DNA of 64,000 nt. It comes from Fidelibacterota bacterium. GTDB lineage: Bacteria > Marinisomatota > Marinisomatia > Marinisomatales > S15-B10. The notes under the pieces were generated by a model. It saw only the letters and a program-made list of their open reading frames with translations, made no database searches and had not been told where the DNA came from. The DNA lies in NCBI GenBank assembly GCA_002715465.1, contig PAYY01000032.1:1-64000 (forward strand), written 5' to 3'. Below, piece after piece: positions 55,437 through 64,000 of this stretch. A program made the position numbers and the translations under genes. Each line of letters starts with the position of its first letter. Within the stretch, counting starts at the first letter, position 1.

Positions 55437-56429
55437 ATGGATTATAAACTATTAGGAAAAACTGGAGTAGAAGTATCTCAACTATGTCTTGGTACAATGA
55501 CCTTTGGTGGTCCCTGTGATGAAAAAGAATCATCAATTATTTTCAAGAATTGTCGAAATGCTGGAATAAATTTTTTTGATTGTGCTAATGTTTATGAAGA
55601 AGGTCGTTCTGAAAAAATTCTTGGAAAATTAATTTCTGGCATAAGAAATGAGGTGATTGTTACTTCAAAGGTATACTCACCAACTGGTAGCGACATAAAT
55701 TCCCGTGGAAATACTAGGAAACATATTAAACATGCTTTAGAAGATAGCCTTCGCCGTTTAAATACTGATTATATTGATATATATTTTCTTCATCGTTTCG
55801 ATGATTTAACTCCAATTGGAGAAACATTGAGAGTATTAGATGATCTTGTAAAAGAGGGTAAAATCCTTTATATAGGAGCTAGTAACTTTGCAGCATGGCA
55901 AGTTGCAAAAGGAAATGGGATTTGTTCATTGAATAATTGGAATAAAATACAATGTATTCAACCTATGTATAATTTAGTTAAACGTCAAGCTGAGGTAGAA
56001 CTTTTGCCAATGTCAAAAACAGAAAATATTGGAGTAATAACTTATTCGCCTCTTGGTGGAGGATTATTAACCGGAAAATACTCTAAAAACAATGAACTGA
56101 AGAAAGGTAGACTTATTGAAAATAAAATGTATAATGAAAGATATGGAAATCCTATTTATTTTGAAACAGCAGATAAATTTGCTAAGCTAGCAAAAAAAAA
56201 TGGGGTGTCTCCTATTTCATTAGCTGTAGCTTGGGTCTCTTCTAATCCTGCCATTACAGCCCCCATTATTGGTGCCCGAAGTTATGAACAGCTTAAACCT
56301 TCACTTGAATCTATATCAATAGATCTTAGTGCTGAGATCATAAAAGAGATCTCCATCCTATTCCCAAAACCTCCGATAGCAACAGATAGGAATGATGAAT
56401 TAACGGAACATAATTTTGGAGTAAGATAA
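55437..56429 (+). CDS. Aldo/keto reductase
   Basis: A 330-residue NAD(P)H-dependent oxidoreductase with a TIM-barrel fold. The catalytic tetrad Asp48, Tyr53, Lys78, His119 is intact (FDCANVYEEG, TSKVY, YFLHRFD). A C-terminal IIGARSYEQLKPSLES matches the coenzyme-binding end. AAGGA lies before the ATG. The substrate is unknown. It is divergent from polA and 58 bp from the fusion gene. Confidence 0.92.
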   Translation: MDYKLLGKTGVEVSQLCLGTMTFGGPCDEKESSIIFKNCRNAGINFFDCANVYEEGRSEKILGKLISGIRNEVIVTSKVYSPTGSDINSRGNTRKHIKHALEDSLRRLNTDYIDIYFLHRFDDLTPIGETLRVLDDLVKEGKILYIGASNFAAWQVAKGNGICSLNNWNKIQCIQPMYNLVKRQAEVELLPMSKTENIGVITYSPLGGGLLTGKYSKNNELKKGRLIENKMYNERYGNPIYFETADKFAKLAKKNGVSPISLAVAWVSSNPAITAPIIGARSYEQLKPSLESISIDLSAEIIKEISILFPKPPIATDRNDELTEHNFGVR

Positions 56430-56487
56430 AGTAATAAACGTATTTTCCACCAAAGCTTTCTTCAAATAGTTTTGACGTTAAAAAACA

Positions 56488-59400
56488 ATGAAAATTAATC
56501 GTTCCCCACGTCCTAAAGTCCCTATAAACGAAGCAATTACAATCGCGAGAACTTGTTTTGGAATTAATGGGAAAGCAATAGAACTGTCAGGAGAAAGAGA
56601 TAGAAATTTCCTAATCATAGATAATAGTGATCAAAAGTTTTTACTTAAGGTTTGTAATCCAGCAGATTCAATAGATATTATAGATTTTCAAAACGAACTT
56701 CTTTTATATGTAGCATCAAAGAATAGCTCATGGAAATGGCAAACTCCTCAACTTAATTTAAATGGAGAATTTATAAGTAATTGGGAAAGTCTTGATGGAA
56801 ACAAGTTAAAAGTACGACTTTTAACTTATTTAGATGGAATATTTCTTTCGGATTTTTCTCCTCAAAATTTTTTTTTGATGAGAGATCTTGGGGAGTTTAT
56901 AGGGCATGTTAATCACTCATTATCTGATTTTACTCATCCAGCAATGCATCGAAAACTTTTTTGGGATCTGAAAAATGGTGTTGAATTAGTAAAGACACAT
57001 TTGAGAGATATTAATGATAATTACAAAATAGATAAGATTAATCTTTTGCTGGAAAAAATTCAAACTAGCAAATTACCTGAACAAGATTTATTAAGAGAAG
57101 GGGTGATTTATAATGATGCACACCATCAAAATATATTGCTAGAATGCGATAATAATGGCAATAGTAAAATATTGGGTGCGATTGATTTTGGAGATTCTCT
57201 TTTTTCATGGCTCATTTCTGATCTAGCCATTGCTTGTACCTACTCAATGCTTAATAAGGATAATCCTTTAGAATTTGCTAGACCAATCGTAGAGGGGTTC
57301 AATCAAAAACAACCACTTAATGAAGTAGAAATATCATCTCTATTTTCATTAATATGTCTCAGAGCGTGTATGTCAGTTACAATAGCTACTTACCAAAAAT
57401 CCTTATACCCTAAAAACCTTTACTTACAAATTAGTGAAAGGCCAATGTGGAAATTGATAGATAAACTAATACAAATCTCTAGTGATTTTGCACATTTTAA
57501 TTTTAGGCATGCCTGTGGGCTAGAGCCATCAACTACAAATAATCAATTAGTAACCTGGTTAGATAAAAACCATAAGACATTCTCCAATATTTTTCATAAA
57601 AATTATAATGTTAATGATTTTGAATTGATTGATTTATCTATAAGTAATCCTGATCTCCCCAACAAAAAAGGAGATAAAAAAAATAATAAAATATTGAAAC
57701 CTTCAATAAGTGCATTCAATGAAGTAAGAATAACTTCTTGTATGAATCAATTTGATTTATTGGATGATAAGGATGATAAATCAGAAACAATTCATCTAGG
57801 ATTTGACATATTTTTGCCAGATAACAAAGAGATTTTCATGCCTCTTGATGGAGTTGTAGAAAAAATAAAAAATAATACTTTAAATCCAGAATTAGGTGCT
57901 AGCGTCATCATTCGCCATAAAACTAAAAATTTAACTTTTTTTACTTTATACGGAAATTTATGTACTAAAGATATTTTAAAGATCGATATAGGTCAAAAAT
58001 TAATTAAAGGAAATAGAATCTCCGAATTGAATAAAAAAAATAATCATAAGGGAGATACACCTTATCTTCATTTTCAAGTTTTGACTCATCTAATTGATGA
58101 TCAAGTTACAAGTATGGTCAAACCTTTAGACCGTAAGATTTGGCTAAGTATTTCTCCTGACCCCTCTTCATTAATAAATATTATTAAGAAGGATAATCAA
58201 AAAAACGACCCATCTCCAAGCTTTTTGAAGGAGCGGAGACAAAAGTTGATAGGAAAAAGCTTAAGTCTATCCTACAAGGATCCTATAATTATAAAAAAAG
58301 GGGACATGCAATACTTGTTTGATCATGAAGGTAAAACTTATTTAGATGCAATTAATAATGTTGCACACGTAGGACATTGCCATCCAAAAGTTCTAGAAGC
58401 AACTAGAAAACAAAATGCTTTATTAAATACTAATACTCGTTATCTACATAATAAGATTTTAGAATTAGCCGAGAAAATTACTTCAACTATGCCTGATCCT
58501 CTTAAAGTATGTTACTTTACAAATAGTGGTAGTGAAGCAAATGATCTAGCATTAAGGCTTGCTAAAGCTCATACAGGAGGAAATGGTATAATTACTATTA
58601 ATGGGGCTTATCATGGAAACCTTAGTTCCTTAATAGATATAAGTCCCTACAAGTTCTCTGGTCCTGGTGGAAAAGGCCCTGCAAAATATATTGAAGTTGT
58701 ACCTATGCCGGATGGTTACAGAGGTGAATATAAATATTTTGAAAAAAATATTGGTGAATTATATAGTAATGATATAAAAGAAGCTATCAAAAAATTAGAG
58801 AAAAAAACAAAACTATGTGCTTTTATTTCAGAATCAATGATTAATTGTGGAGGTGTTATTATTCCTCCTAAAGGGTATTTAAAAAAATCATATGAATTTG
58901 TCCGAAATTCGGGGGGATTATGTATTGCGGATGAAGTTGTTGTTGGTTTTGGAAGGACTGGAAAATATTTCTGGGGTTTTCAATATGAATCAATTATTCC
59001 TGATATTGTTACTGTGGGAAAAGCAATGGGAAATGGTCATCCTGTTGCTGCAGTTATAACAACGCAAGAAATTGCTTCATCATTTGAAACAGGAATGGAG
59101 TATTTTAATACTTTCGGAGGAAATCCAGTCTCTTGTGCTACAGCTTTAGCAGTTATTGATATTTTAAATGAAAATAAACTCCAACAGAATGCATATAATA
59201 TTGGTATTTATTTACTTAATAATGTAAAAAATTTGCAAAAAAAATATGATTTGCTTGGAGATGTTCGCGGAAAAGGATTGTTCATCGGGATTGAGCTAGT
59301 AAAAAATAAAGAAACACTAGAACCAGCTTCTAAACATGCAAATTATATCGTTGAACGAATGAAAGACAATGGTATACTTATTTCTTCAGGCGGTATGTAT

Positions 59401-59517
59401 CATAATGTTTTAAAAATTCGTCCTCCTATGGTTTTTAATAAACTAAATGTAGATCTCTTATTAAAGGTGTTAAATGAGATATTGGAAGATACTTTTTGTA
59501 AAAGAATATCTTTTTAG
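56488..59517 (+). CDS. Kinase / M23 / class-III aminotransferase fusion
   Basis: A 1,009-residue protein of three parts. Residues ~1-335 form an aminoglycoside-phosphotransferase-like kinase, with YNDAHHQN (Asp210) and IDFGD (Asp233). The middle (~410-555) is an M23/LytM-like domain, HLGFD (His436, Asp440) and YLHFQV (His528), with the second HxH histidine missing. Residues ~585-1005 are a class-III PLP aminotransferase (NSGSEANDLAL; Lys845 in TVGKAMGNGHP). A kinase joined to a lyase-like aminotransferase matches hydroxylysine or phosphoethanolamine chemistry in related families: phosphorylation, then phosphate elimination. The role of the M23 part is open. Confidence 0.88.
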   Translation: MKINRSPRPKVPINEAITIARTCFGINGKAIELSGERDRNFLIIDNSDQKFLLKVCNPADSIDIIDFQNELLLYVASKNSSWKWQTPQLNLNGEFISNWESLDGNKLKVRLLTYLDGIFLSDFSPQNFFLMRDLGEFIGHVNHSLSDFTHPAMHRKLFWDLKNGVELVKTHLRDINDNYKIDKINLLLEKIQTSKLPEQDLLREGVIYNDAHHQNILLECDNNGNSKILGAIDFGDSLFSWLISDLAIACTYSMLNKDNPLEFARPIVEGFNQKQPLNEVEISSLFSLICLRACMSVTIATYQKSLYPKNLYLQISERPMWKLIDKLIQISSDFAHFNFRHACGLEPSTTNNQLVTWLDKNHKTFSNIFHKNYNVNDFELIDLSISNPDLPNKKGDKKNNKILKPSISAFNEVRITSCMNQFDLLDDKDDKSETIHLGFDIFLPDNKEIFMPLDGVVEKIKNNTLNPELGASVIIRHKTKNLTFFTLYGNLCTKDILKIDIGQKLIKGNRISELNKKNNHKGDTPYLHFQVLTHLIDDQVTSMVKPLDRKIWLSISPDPSSLINIIKKDNQKNDPSPSFLKERRQKLIGKSLSLSYKDPIIIKKGDMQYLFDHEGKTYLDAINNVAHVGHCHPKVLEATRKQNALLNTNTRYLHNKILELAEKITSTMPDPLKVCYFTNSGSEANDLALRLAKAHTGGNGIITINGAYHGNLSSLIDISPYKFSGPGGKGPAKYIEVVPMPDGYRGEYKYFEKNIGELYSNDIKEAIKKLEKKTKLCAFISESMINCGGVIIPPKGYLKKSYEFVRNSGGLCIADEVVVGFGRTGKYFWGFQYESIIPDIVTVGKAMGNGHPVAAVITTQEIASSFETGMEYFNTFGGNPVSCATALAVIDILNENKLQQNAYNIGIYLLNNVKNLQKKYDLLGDVRGKGLFIGIELVKNKETLEPASKHANYIVERMKDNGILISSGGMYHNVLKIRPPMVFNKLNVDLLLKVLNEILEDTFCKRISF

Positions 59518-59621
59518 AAAGTTCTCCTTTTGATTTTTCTCCTTATAAACCATTACGTAATTTTATAAACTTTATAAGCTTAATTATTAATCATTTAATC
59601 AATTGAAAGGATAGCGACATT

Positions 59622-60221
59622 ATGAGCCACCCCTTTAAACTACCAGATTTACCATATAATGAAAATGCGTTAGAACCCATAATTTCAGCAAAAACAGTTT
59701 CATTTCATTATGGTAAGCATCATGCTACGTACTTCAGCATGTTAAACAACCTAACTGAAGGAACAGAATTTTCCGATATGCCTCTTGAAGAAGTTGTCAA
59801 GTCAAGTTACGGAGATAAAAATACTCAGAAAATTTTTAATAATGCTGGTCAAGCTTGGAATCATATTCTCTACTGGAATCAAATGCAACCTGGTGGTTCG
59901 CAAATTCCTTCAGGAAATCTAGCTTCTCTCATTAATGATTCTTTTGAAAACTTTGAGAATTTTAAAAAAGATTTCGTAGCCTCTTCACTAGGAGTATTTG
60001 GAAGTGGTTGGTGTTGGCTAGTACAAAAAGATGATGGATTGTCAATAATGGGAACTCCAAATGCTGAGAATCCTTTAGCATATGGAGAAAATGCACTTCT
60101 AGGAATAGATGTCTGGGAACATGCATATTATCTTGACTATCAAAATCTAAGAGCTGATCATGTAAAAGCTATATTAGACAATCTAATCAATTGGGATTTT
60201 GTTTCTGAAAGATTAAAGTAA
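59622..60221 (+). CDS. sodB: Superoxide dismutase, Fe/Mn family
   Basis: A 199-residue enzyme that converts superoxide to hydrogen peroxide and oxygen. All four metal ligands are seen: His29, His81, Asp163 and His167. The pattern (SFHYGKHHATY, AWNHILYW, DVWEHAYY) favours the Fe type, but metal choice needs testing. GAAAGGA precedes the ATG. A clear terminator follows. Confidence 0.95.
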   Translation: MSHPFKLPDLPYNENALEPIISAKTVSFHYGKHHATYFSMLNNLTEGTEFSDMPLEEVVKSSYGDKNTQKIFNNAGQAWNHILYWNQMQPGGSQIPSGNLASLINDSFENFENFKKDFVASSLGVFGSGWCWLVQKDDGLSIMGTPNAENPLAYGENALLGIDVWEHAYYLDYQNLRADHVKAILDNLINWDFVSERLK

Positions 60222-60235
60222 TACAAATTCAATAA

Positions 60236-60268
60236 AGTCACCCTGGTATTTAGCTAGGGTGGCTTTTT
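60236..60268 (+). terminator. Terminator of sodB
   Basis: A 9-bp stem (AGTCACCCT / AGGGTGGCT, one G-T pair) with an 11-nt loop ends in five T residues, just after sodB. It also faces the convergent sensor kinase gene and may serve both. Confidence 0.88.
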
Positions 60269-61469
60269 AATTCCCTTTAGCAGATGGTAGTCGGATTTCT
60301 ATAGAAGTTCCTCTTCCAATTTGAGATGATTTAATTTCTATACTTCCATTAAGAAAATCTTGTACTATACGTTGGACCATACTTAGTCCTACACCCCATC
60401 CCCGTTCTTTTGTTGAATAACCAGGACGAAAAACATTCTTCCAATCTCGCTTAGGAATGCCTTTACCATTATCTTTTACAATAATAGTCACTTTATCTCC
60501 ATCTTGTTCACAAGAAAGATTAATTGACCCACTCTTATCATCAATAGAATCAATAGAGTTCTTGATTAGATTTTCAAGTGCCCAAGTCAAAAGGGTTAGA
60601 GAGGCTATAACTGAATTATTTTTTCCCGAGGTTTCGATTGTTAAAGTTTTCATTTTCTGAGGTAGGCGTTTCTCAAAATATTTTTTCAAATCTTTTAAAA
60701 GTGGTAAAACACTAACCTCTTCCATCTTAGGGACTGAACCCATGCGAGAAAATCTTTCACTAATTTCTTTTAACCTTATTAGATCCATATCCATTTCTGA
60801 AACAAGTTCTAAAGATTCTTCAGGGTTATCCTTTAATCTTTCAATCCAACCCATTAGTGATGAGACTGGGGTGCCTAATTGATGAGCAGTTTCGCGAGCC
60901 ATTCCAAACCACAAGTGTTGCTTTTCAGTATTCCTAATTAATTGAAACCCTGAGAATCCAAAGAAAATAAATAATGCAACAACTCCAATTTCAATATATG
61001 GTAACAACTGAAGTCTCCTAATTAAAACAGAATCTCCAAAATGAAGCTCCCCTAACTCAAATTTTTCCAATTTATCATTATTTTCGCTTTCGTTATTTAT
61101 AGTAACAATTAGTGGGATTGGTTCATTCTGAATGTCCATTGCTATCATCATCTTTTTTACTTTTTCAATACTTATCGAATCATTATTCTCCAAATTACGC
61201 CATATAAGAGGATTGCCTTCATTATCTGAGTGGATAATTGGGAAGTTAACCTTTTGAATTATCTCTCTGAAAATAAAGTCCAGTTCACTGTCTCCAGCCG
61301 ATGTAACACCTGTAGCAACTAATTGAGCATAAATAGAGACTGTTTTTCGACTTTCATTTCTAAGATCATTAATAATAGATTGAGTATAAATAAAAAGACA
61401 TGCAATTAGGATAAATCCACCCAAAAAAAGAGCAGCTTTGATATTTCCAGCTTGCCTATATATACGCAT
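60267..61469 (-). CDS. Orphan sensor histidine kinase
   Basis: A 400-residue membrane kinase. Two helices (about 10-30 and 155-175) flank a ~120-residue external sensor. The phospho-acceptor is His196 (ETAHQLGTP) and the ATPase domain carries NLIKNSIDSI, DNGKGI and GWGVGLSM. HAMP is not apparent. No response regulator is adjacent, so its partner lies elsewhere. The signal is unknown. Confidence 0.9.
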   Translation of the reverse strand: MRIYRQAGNIKAALFLGGFILIACLFIYTQSIINDLRNESRKTVSIYAQLVATGVTSAGDSELDFIFREIIQKVNFPIIHSDNEGNPLIWRNLENNDSISIEKVKKMMIAMDIQNEPIPLIVTINNESENNDKLEKFELGELHFGDSVLIRRLQLLPYIEIGVVALFIFFGFSGFQLIRNTEKQHLWFGMARETAHQLGTPVSSLMGWIERLKDNPEESLELVSEMDMDLIRLKEISERFSRMGSVPKMEEVSVLPLLKDLKKYFEKRLPQKMKTLTIETSGKNNSVIASLTLLTWALENLIKNSIDSIDDKSGSINLSCEQDGDKVTIIVKDNGKGIPKRDWKNVFRPGYSTKERGWGVGLSMVQRIVQDFLNGSIEIKSSQIGRGTSIEIRLPSAKGN

Positions 61470-61503
61470 GTCATTCCCTAAATGGGAAATTATAAATATC
61501 TAA

Positions 61504-62067
61504 TCAGATTATATAACCATTTCCCCTAAGAAATTCAATTATAATATTAACTTCCTCTTCAATACTAGATTTTGATGTATCAACTATAATTTCTGCATTT
61601 TCAGGTTCTTCATAAGGATCATCAATACCTGTAAAATTTTTGATTTCTCCAGCTCTTGCTTTTGCATATAAACCTTTAACATCTCTTCTCTCGCAAATTT
61701 CAAGAGGACATTTAACAAATACTTCAATAAATCTTCCTATTTCATTTCTAGCATATTGCCTCTCAGCTTTATAAGGAGAAATAAAAGCACAAACTGAAAT
61801 AACACCGTGCTTTACTAATCTCTCAGCAACAAATGTAACCCTTTCAATATTCTTATCTCTATCATCTTTACTAAAACCAAGATCTTTTGTAAGCTTTTGC
61901 CTAACTACATCACCATCAAGACGTTGAACACGATATCCCAGTGATTCTAATTTCTCACAAAGAGGGATAGATATAGTTGTTTTGCCTGAACCAGATAGAC
62001 CTGTCAGCCAAACTGCAACACCTTCCTCTTGATTACCCTTTGGTGATAGAGTTTTATCGTTTTGCAC
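61504..62067 (-). CDS. cysC: Adenylyl-sulfate kinase
   Basis: A 187-residue kinase that makes PAPS from APS. The P-loop GLSGSGKTT (23-31), a DGDVVRQ motif and FISPYKAER are typical. It overlaps sat by 14 bp, indicating coupled synthesis of APS then PAPS. Confidence 0.94.
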   Translation of the reverse strand: MQNDKTLSPKGNQEEGVAVWLTGLSGSGKTTISIPLCEKLESLGYRVQRLDGDVVRQKLTKDLGFSKDDRDKNIERVTFVAERLVKHGVISVCAFISPYKAERQYARNEIGRFIEVFVKCPLEICERRDVKGLYAKARAGEIKNFTGIDDPYEEPENAEIIVDTSKSSIEEEVNIIIEFLRGNGYII

Positions 62068-63199
62068 TATAATGTCTCCTTAGTATAATTTCAACTTCAG
62101 TTCTAGTAAATTCTTCAGGAAGTGGTTCATTATTTGTCAACATTTGACGAACTTTAGATCCACTTAAAAAAATTTTTTCATTATTATTTGCAAGAGATGT
62201 TTTTTTGGTAGCCATGGAGTTAGTTCTTCTACAATAAAATGAATGTTCAAAAAATAATGGAACTATACCTAATTCCTTCATCTCAAATTGTCTAAAGATT
62301 AGTTGTGCATCATAGGTCCCATAATAGTCTCCAACTCCTGCATGGTCACGACCTACAATAAAATGAGTGCAACCATAGTTTTTTCTCGTAATAGCATGAA
62401 AAATTCCCTCTCTGGGCCCAGCATATCTCATAAAAGCAGGGTAAACGGAAAGCAATGTATGGGAAAGAGGATAGTAATTTTCAATAATTACTTCATAACA
62501 TTTCATCCGAGTTTCAGCTGGTATATCATCTCCTTTAGTTTCACCGACTATAGGATGAATCAATAGACCATCCAAGAATTCTAAGGCACATTTTGTAAGA
62601 TATTCATGCGCTCGATGTATTGGATTTCGAGTTTGAAAACCAACAATAGTTTTCCATCCCTTTTCCTTAAAAGTGTTTCTTAAATCAGCTGGAGTCATTC
62701 TATATTTATTGAAATTTTTATGATTAGGAAGTTGAAACACCTCTATTTCACCTGAAACGTAATAATTTTCAGAATTATATAGCGAAGCGACGCCAGGATG
62801 ATCTATAGAAGTAGTCAAAAATATTTTCTTAGCTTCAAATTCTTTATCAATTTTGTAAACATCAGAAATTTTGATGTTTCCAATAATATTCATTTTATTA
62901 TCTCTTAAATATGCCTGGTCAAATTTTATTAATTCTTTAGCTAAACTATCATTTACTGGCAATACTATCGGTAATGGCCAAATTAGGCCGTTAGATAGAC
63001 GCATATTGTTTAATACTGACTTATAGTCTTCAAGTCCCATAAAGCCTGTTAAAGGACTCATAGCACCTGTTGCTAACATTTCTAGATCAGCTTCGCTCTT
63101 ACTAGAAAGAGTGATTAATGGAAATTCATTCCCAAGGATTTCTGATTTGTCAGTTTCAACTAGTAAGTTTATTAATTTTTCGCCGTGTGGATTAATCAC
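62054..63199 (-). CDS. sat: Sulfate adenylyltransferase (ATP sulfurylase)
   Basis: A 381-residue single-chain ATP sulfurylase that makes APS from ATP and sulfate. QTRNPIHRAHE and GRDHAGVGDYYG are intact. It lacks a fused kinase, which is supplied by cysC. PAPS could feed assimilation or sulfation; no reductase or sulfotransferase lies in the window. Confidence 0.94.
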   Translation of the reverse strand: MINPHGEKLINLLVETDKSEILGNEFPLITLSSKSEADLEMLATGAMSPLTGFMGLEDYKSVLNNMRLSNGLIWPLPIVLPVNDSLAKELIKFDQAYLRDNKMNIIGNIKISDVYKIDKEFEAKKIFLTTSIDHPGVASLYNSENYYVSGEIEVFQLPNHKNFNKYRMTPADLRNTFKEKGWKTIVGFQTRNPIHRAHEYLTKCALEFLDGLLIHPIVGETKGDDIPAETRMKCYEVIIENYYPLSHTLLSVYPAFMRYAGPREGIFHAITRKNYGCTHFIVGRDHAGVGDYYGTYDAQLIFRQFEMKELGIVPLFFEHSFYCRRTNSMATKKTSLANNNEKIFLSGSKVRQMLTNNEPLPEEFTRTEVEIILRRHYSAKR

Positions 63200-63251
63200 A
63201 TGTAATACCTATAATTAAGGTAGCGAACTTACATCCTTTATATAAGTATAG

Positions 63252-64000
63252 TTACTTTTTTCTTATAAAGAAATTCTTAGCAATTTTTATTTTATCAAAA
63301 TATAAAATTAAACCTAAAGAAATAATGAAAAGGATACTAAAAAAAGAAAGAGATTTTGCAAAATTGTATATTGAATCATTAAAAGAAAAAACTATTGTGT
63401 GATTTCCAGATGGAACATTTATCCCTCTAAGCACATGGTTAGTACGGAAAATTTTTGTTTCAACATTATCAATAGTAGCATTCCAACCTGGACCATAATA
63501 ATTTTCAGATAATACAAGAAAACCAGGGCCATCTGATTGAGATTGTAAAATTATTTTATTCTCAGAATATTCAATTAGTTCTACCGAACCTATAGAAAGT
63601 TTCTCCTTAGATTTATAATTAAGAACGACAGCTAATTCTTTAGGGTCAAAATCAGCATTAATGATTTCCCTAATGGAGTTATGCATAGAATTAACTGATA
63701 AAGTACTCTTCACAAACCAAGCTTTGGGAAGAACAGAAAGATTTTCATAAATCTTTGTTTTTCCATTAAAAACAAGCTTGTAATGGTTTTTCGAAAGGTT
63801 CCGATTTGTTATTAAATACTTTACGTTAAGCATGTCTTGAATTCCAGAATAGATGAATGCTTGACTATCTATAAGATCCTGATAAGACCTTAACTTAACA
63901 GGCCTATAACCTCCTACTGACGAAATTCCAAAATAAGCATATCTGTTTGAATTAAACTGTTCTAATGGAATTACTCTATAATTTCCTTTGTTTTCATTAA
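63252..64000 (-). CDS. YfhO-type membrane protein, C-terminal part
   Basis: The 3' part of a larger gene; its 5' end is cut by the window edge. The frame stays open past the first visible ATG (63833), reading GNYRVIPLEQF and SVGGYRPVKLRSYQDL before MLNVKYLIT. The rest has the YfhO-like LSENYYGPGWNATID segment and a final membrane helix. YfhO proteins help glycosylate or modify envelope polymers. It is 52 bp upstream of sat and probably in the same operon. Confidence 0.8.
   Translation of the reverse strand, partial: NENKGNYRVIPLEQFNSNRYAYFGISSVGGYRPVKLRSYQDLIDSQAFIYSGIQDMLNVKYLITNRNLSKNHYKLVFNGKTKIYENLSVLPKAWFVKSTLSVNSMHNSIREIINADFDPKELAVVLNYKSKEKLSIGSVELIEYSENKIILQSQSDGPGFLVLSENYYGPGWNATIDNVETKIFRTNHVLRGINVPSGNHTIVFSFNDSIYNFAKSLSFFSILFIISLGLILYFDKIKIAKNFFIRKK

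Noticed and set aside
56488..59517. An assembly chimera of three genes
   Set aside because: One clean frame runs through all domains with no odd junction. As I recall, the same three-domain layout occurs in other bacteria.
1..64000. rRNA genes, phage, transposases or an origin of replication
   Set aside because: No such sequence, transposase motif or DnaA-box cluster was recognised on reading.

Overview
The window is an AT-rich bacterial chromosome segment with dense coding, many 1-14 bp gene overlaps and Shine-Dalgarno-like AAGGA/GGAGG sites. It holds three tRNA genes, no rRNA, no CRISPR array and no recognisable insertion sequence. The gene set suggests a marine, didermic heterotroph: outer-membrane-type proteins, lipoproteins, a CsgG-like protein, a giant secreted protein with a C-terminal 'NYPNPFNP' sorting-type domain, and glycolate oxidase. 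This resembles Marinimicrobia (SAR406) or a related group near Bacteroidota/Chlorobiota. That assignment is inference from gene content and style; no marker phylogeny was run.

Layout. 1-3.5 kb: an alpha/beta hydrolase flanked by two copies of a 50-bp direct repeat beside tRNA-Ser, then a pentapeptide-repeat protein with an EF-hand. 3.5-17 kb: mostly housekeeping genes, including a degenerate shikimate-kinase-like protein, murA-nnr-acpS-HAD, a TPR protein, tRNA-Leu-secG-tpiA-pgk, smc, HIT and rsmE. 17-27.5 kb: a TPR protein, a sodium:solute symporter and a three-gene operon encoding a CsgG-like protein, a cohesin-like lipoprotein and an ~1,874-residue dockerin-bearing secreted protein. 27.7-33 kb: plus-strand surface and carbohydrate genes, namely a PVC-type dehydrogenase/cytochrome lipoprotein, a Kazal lipoprotein and a GH32-like protein. 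Then come tRNA-Met, pepA, a small zinc-ribbon protein and glcDEF. 38.9-39.9 kb: a hot-dog thioesterase broken by one in-frame stop, a large stem-loop with a T-run and a MerP-like protein.

39.9-52.5 kb is one long minus-strand gene run that looks like a peptidoglycan (muropeptide) salvage operon. It contains an ABC pair, a deoxyribosyltransferase-like protein, an amino-sugar kinase, alanine racemase, a NagZ-type GH3/beta-lactamase fusion, a sodium symporter, a NamZ/DUF1343 protein, an outer-membrane-like protein and an MFS permease. polA follows. 55.4-60.2 kb has plus-strand genes: an aldo/keto reductase, a 1,009-residue kinase/M23/aminotransferase fusion and sodB. 60.2-64 kb has an orphan sensor kinase, cysC-sat and the 3' part of a YfhO-type membrane protein cut by the window edge.

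The best candidates for new biology are the cohesin/dockerin/CsgG-like operon, the muropeptide operon with an altered NamZ motif, the three-domain fusion enzyme, and a set of perfect short-loop palindromes inside genes (arms up to 18 bp).
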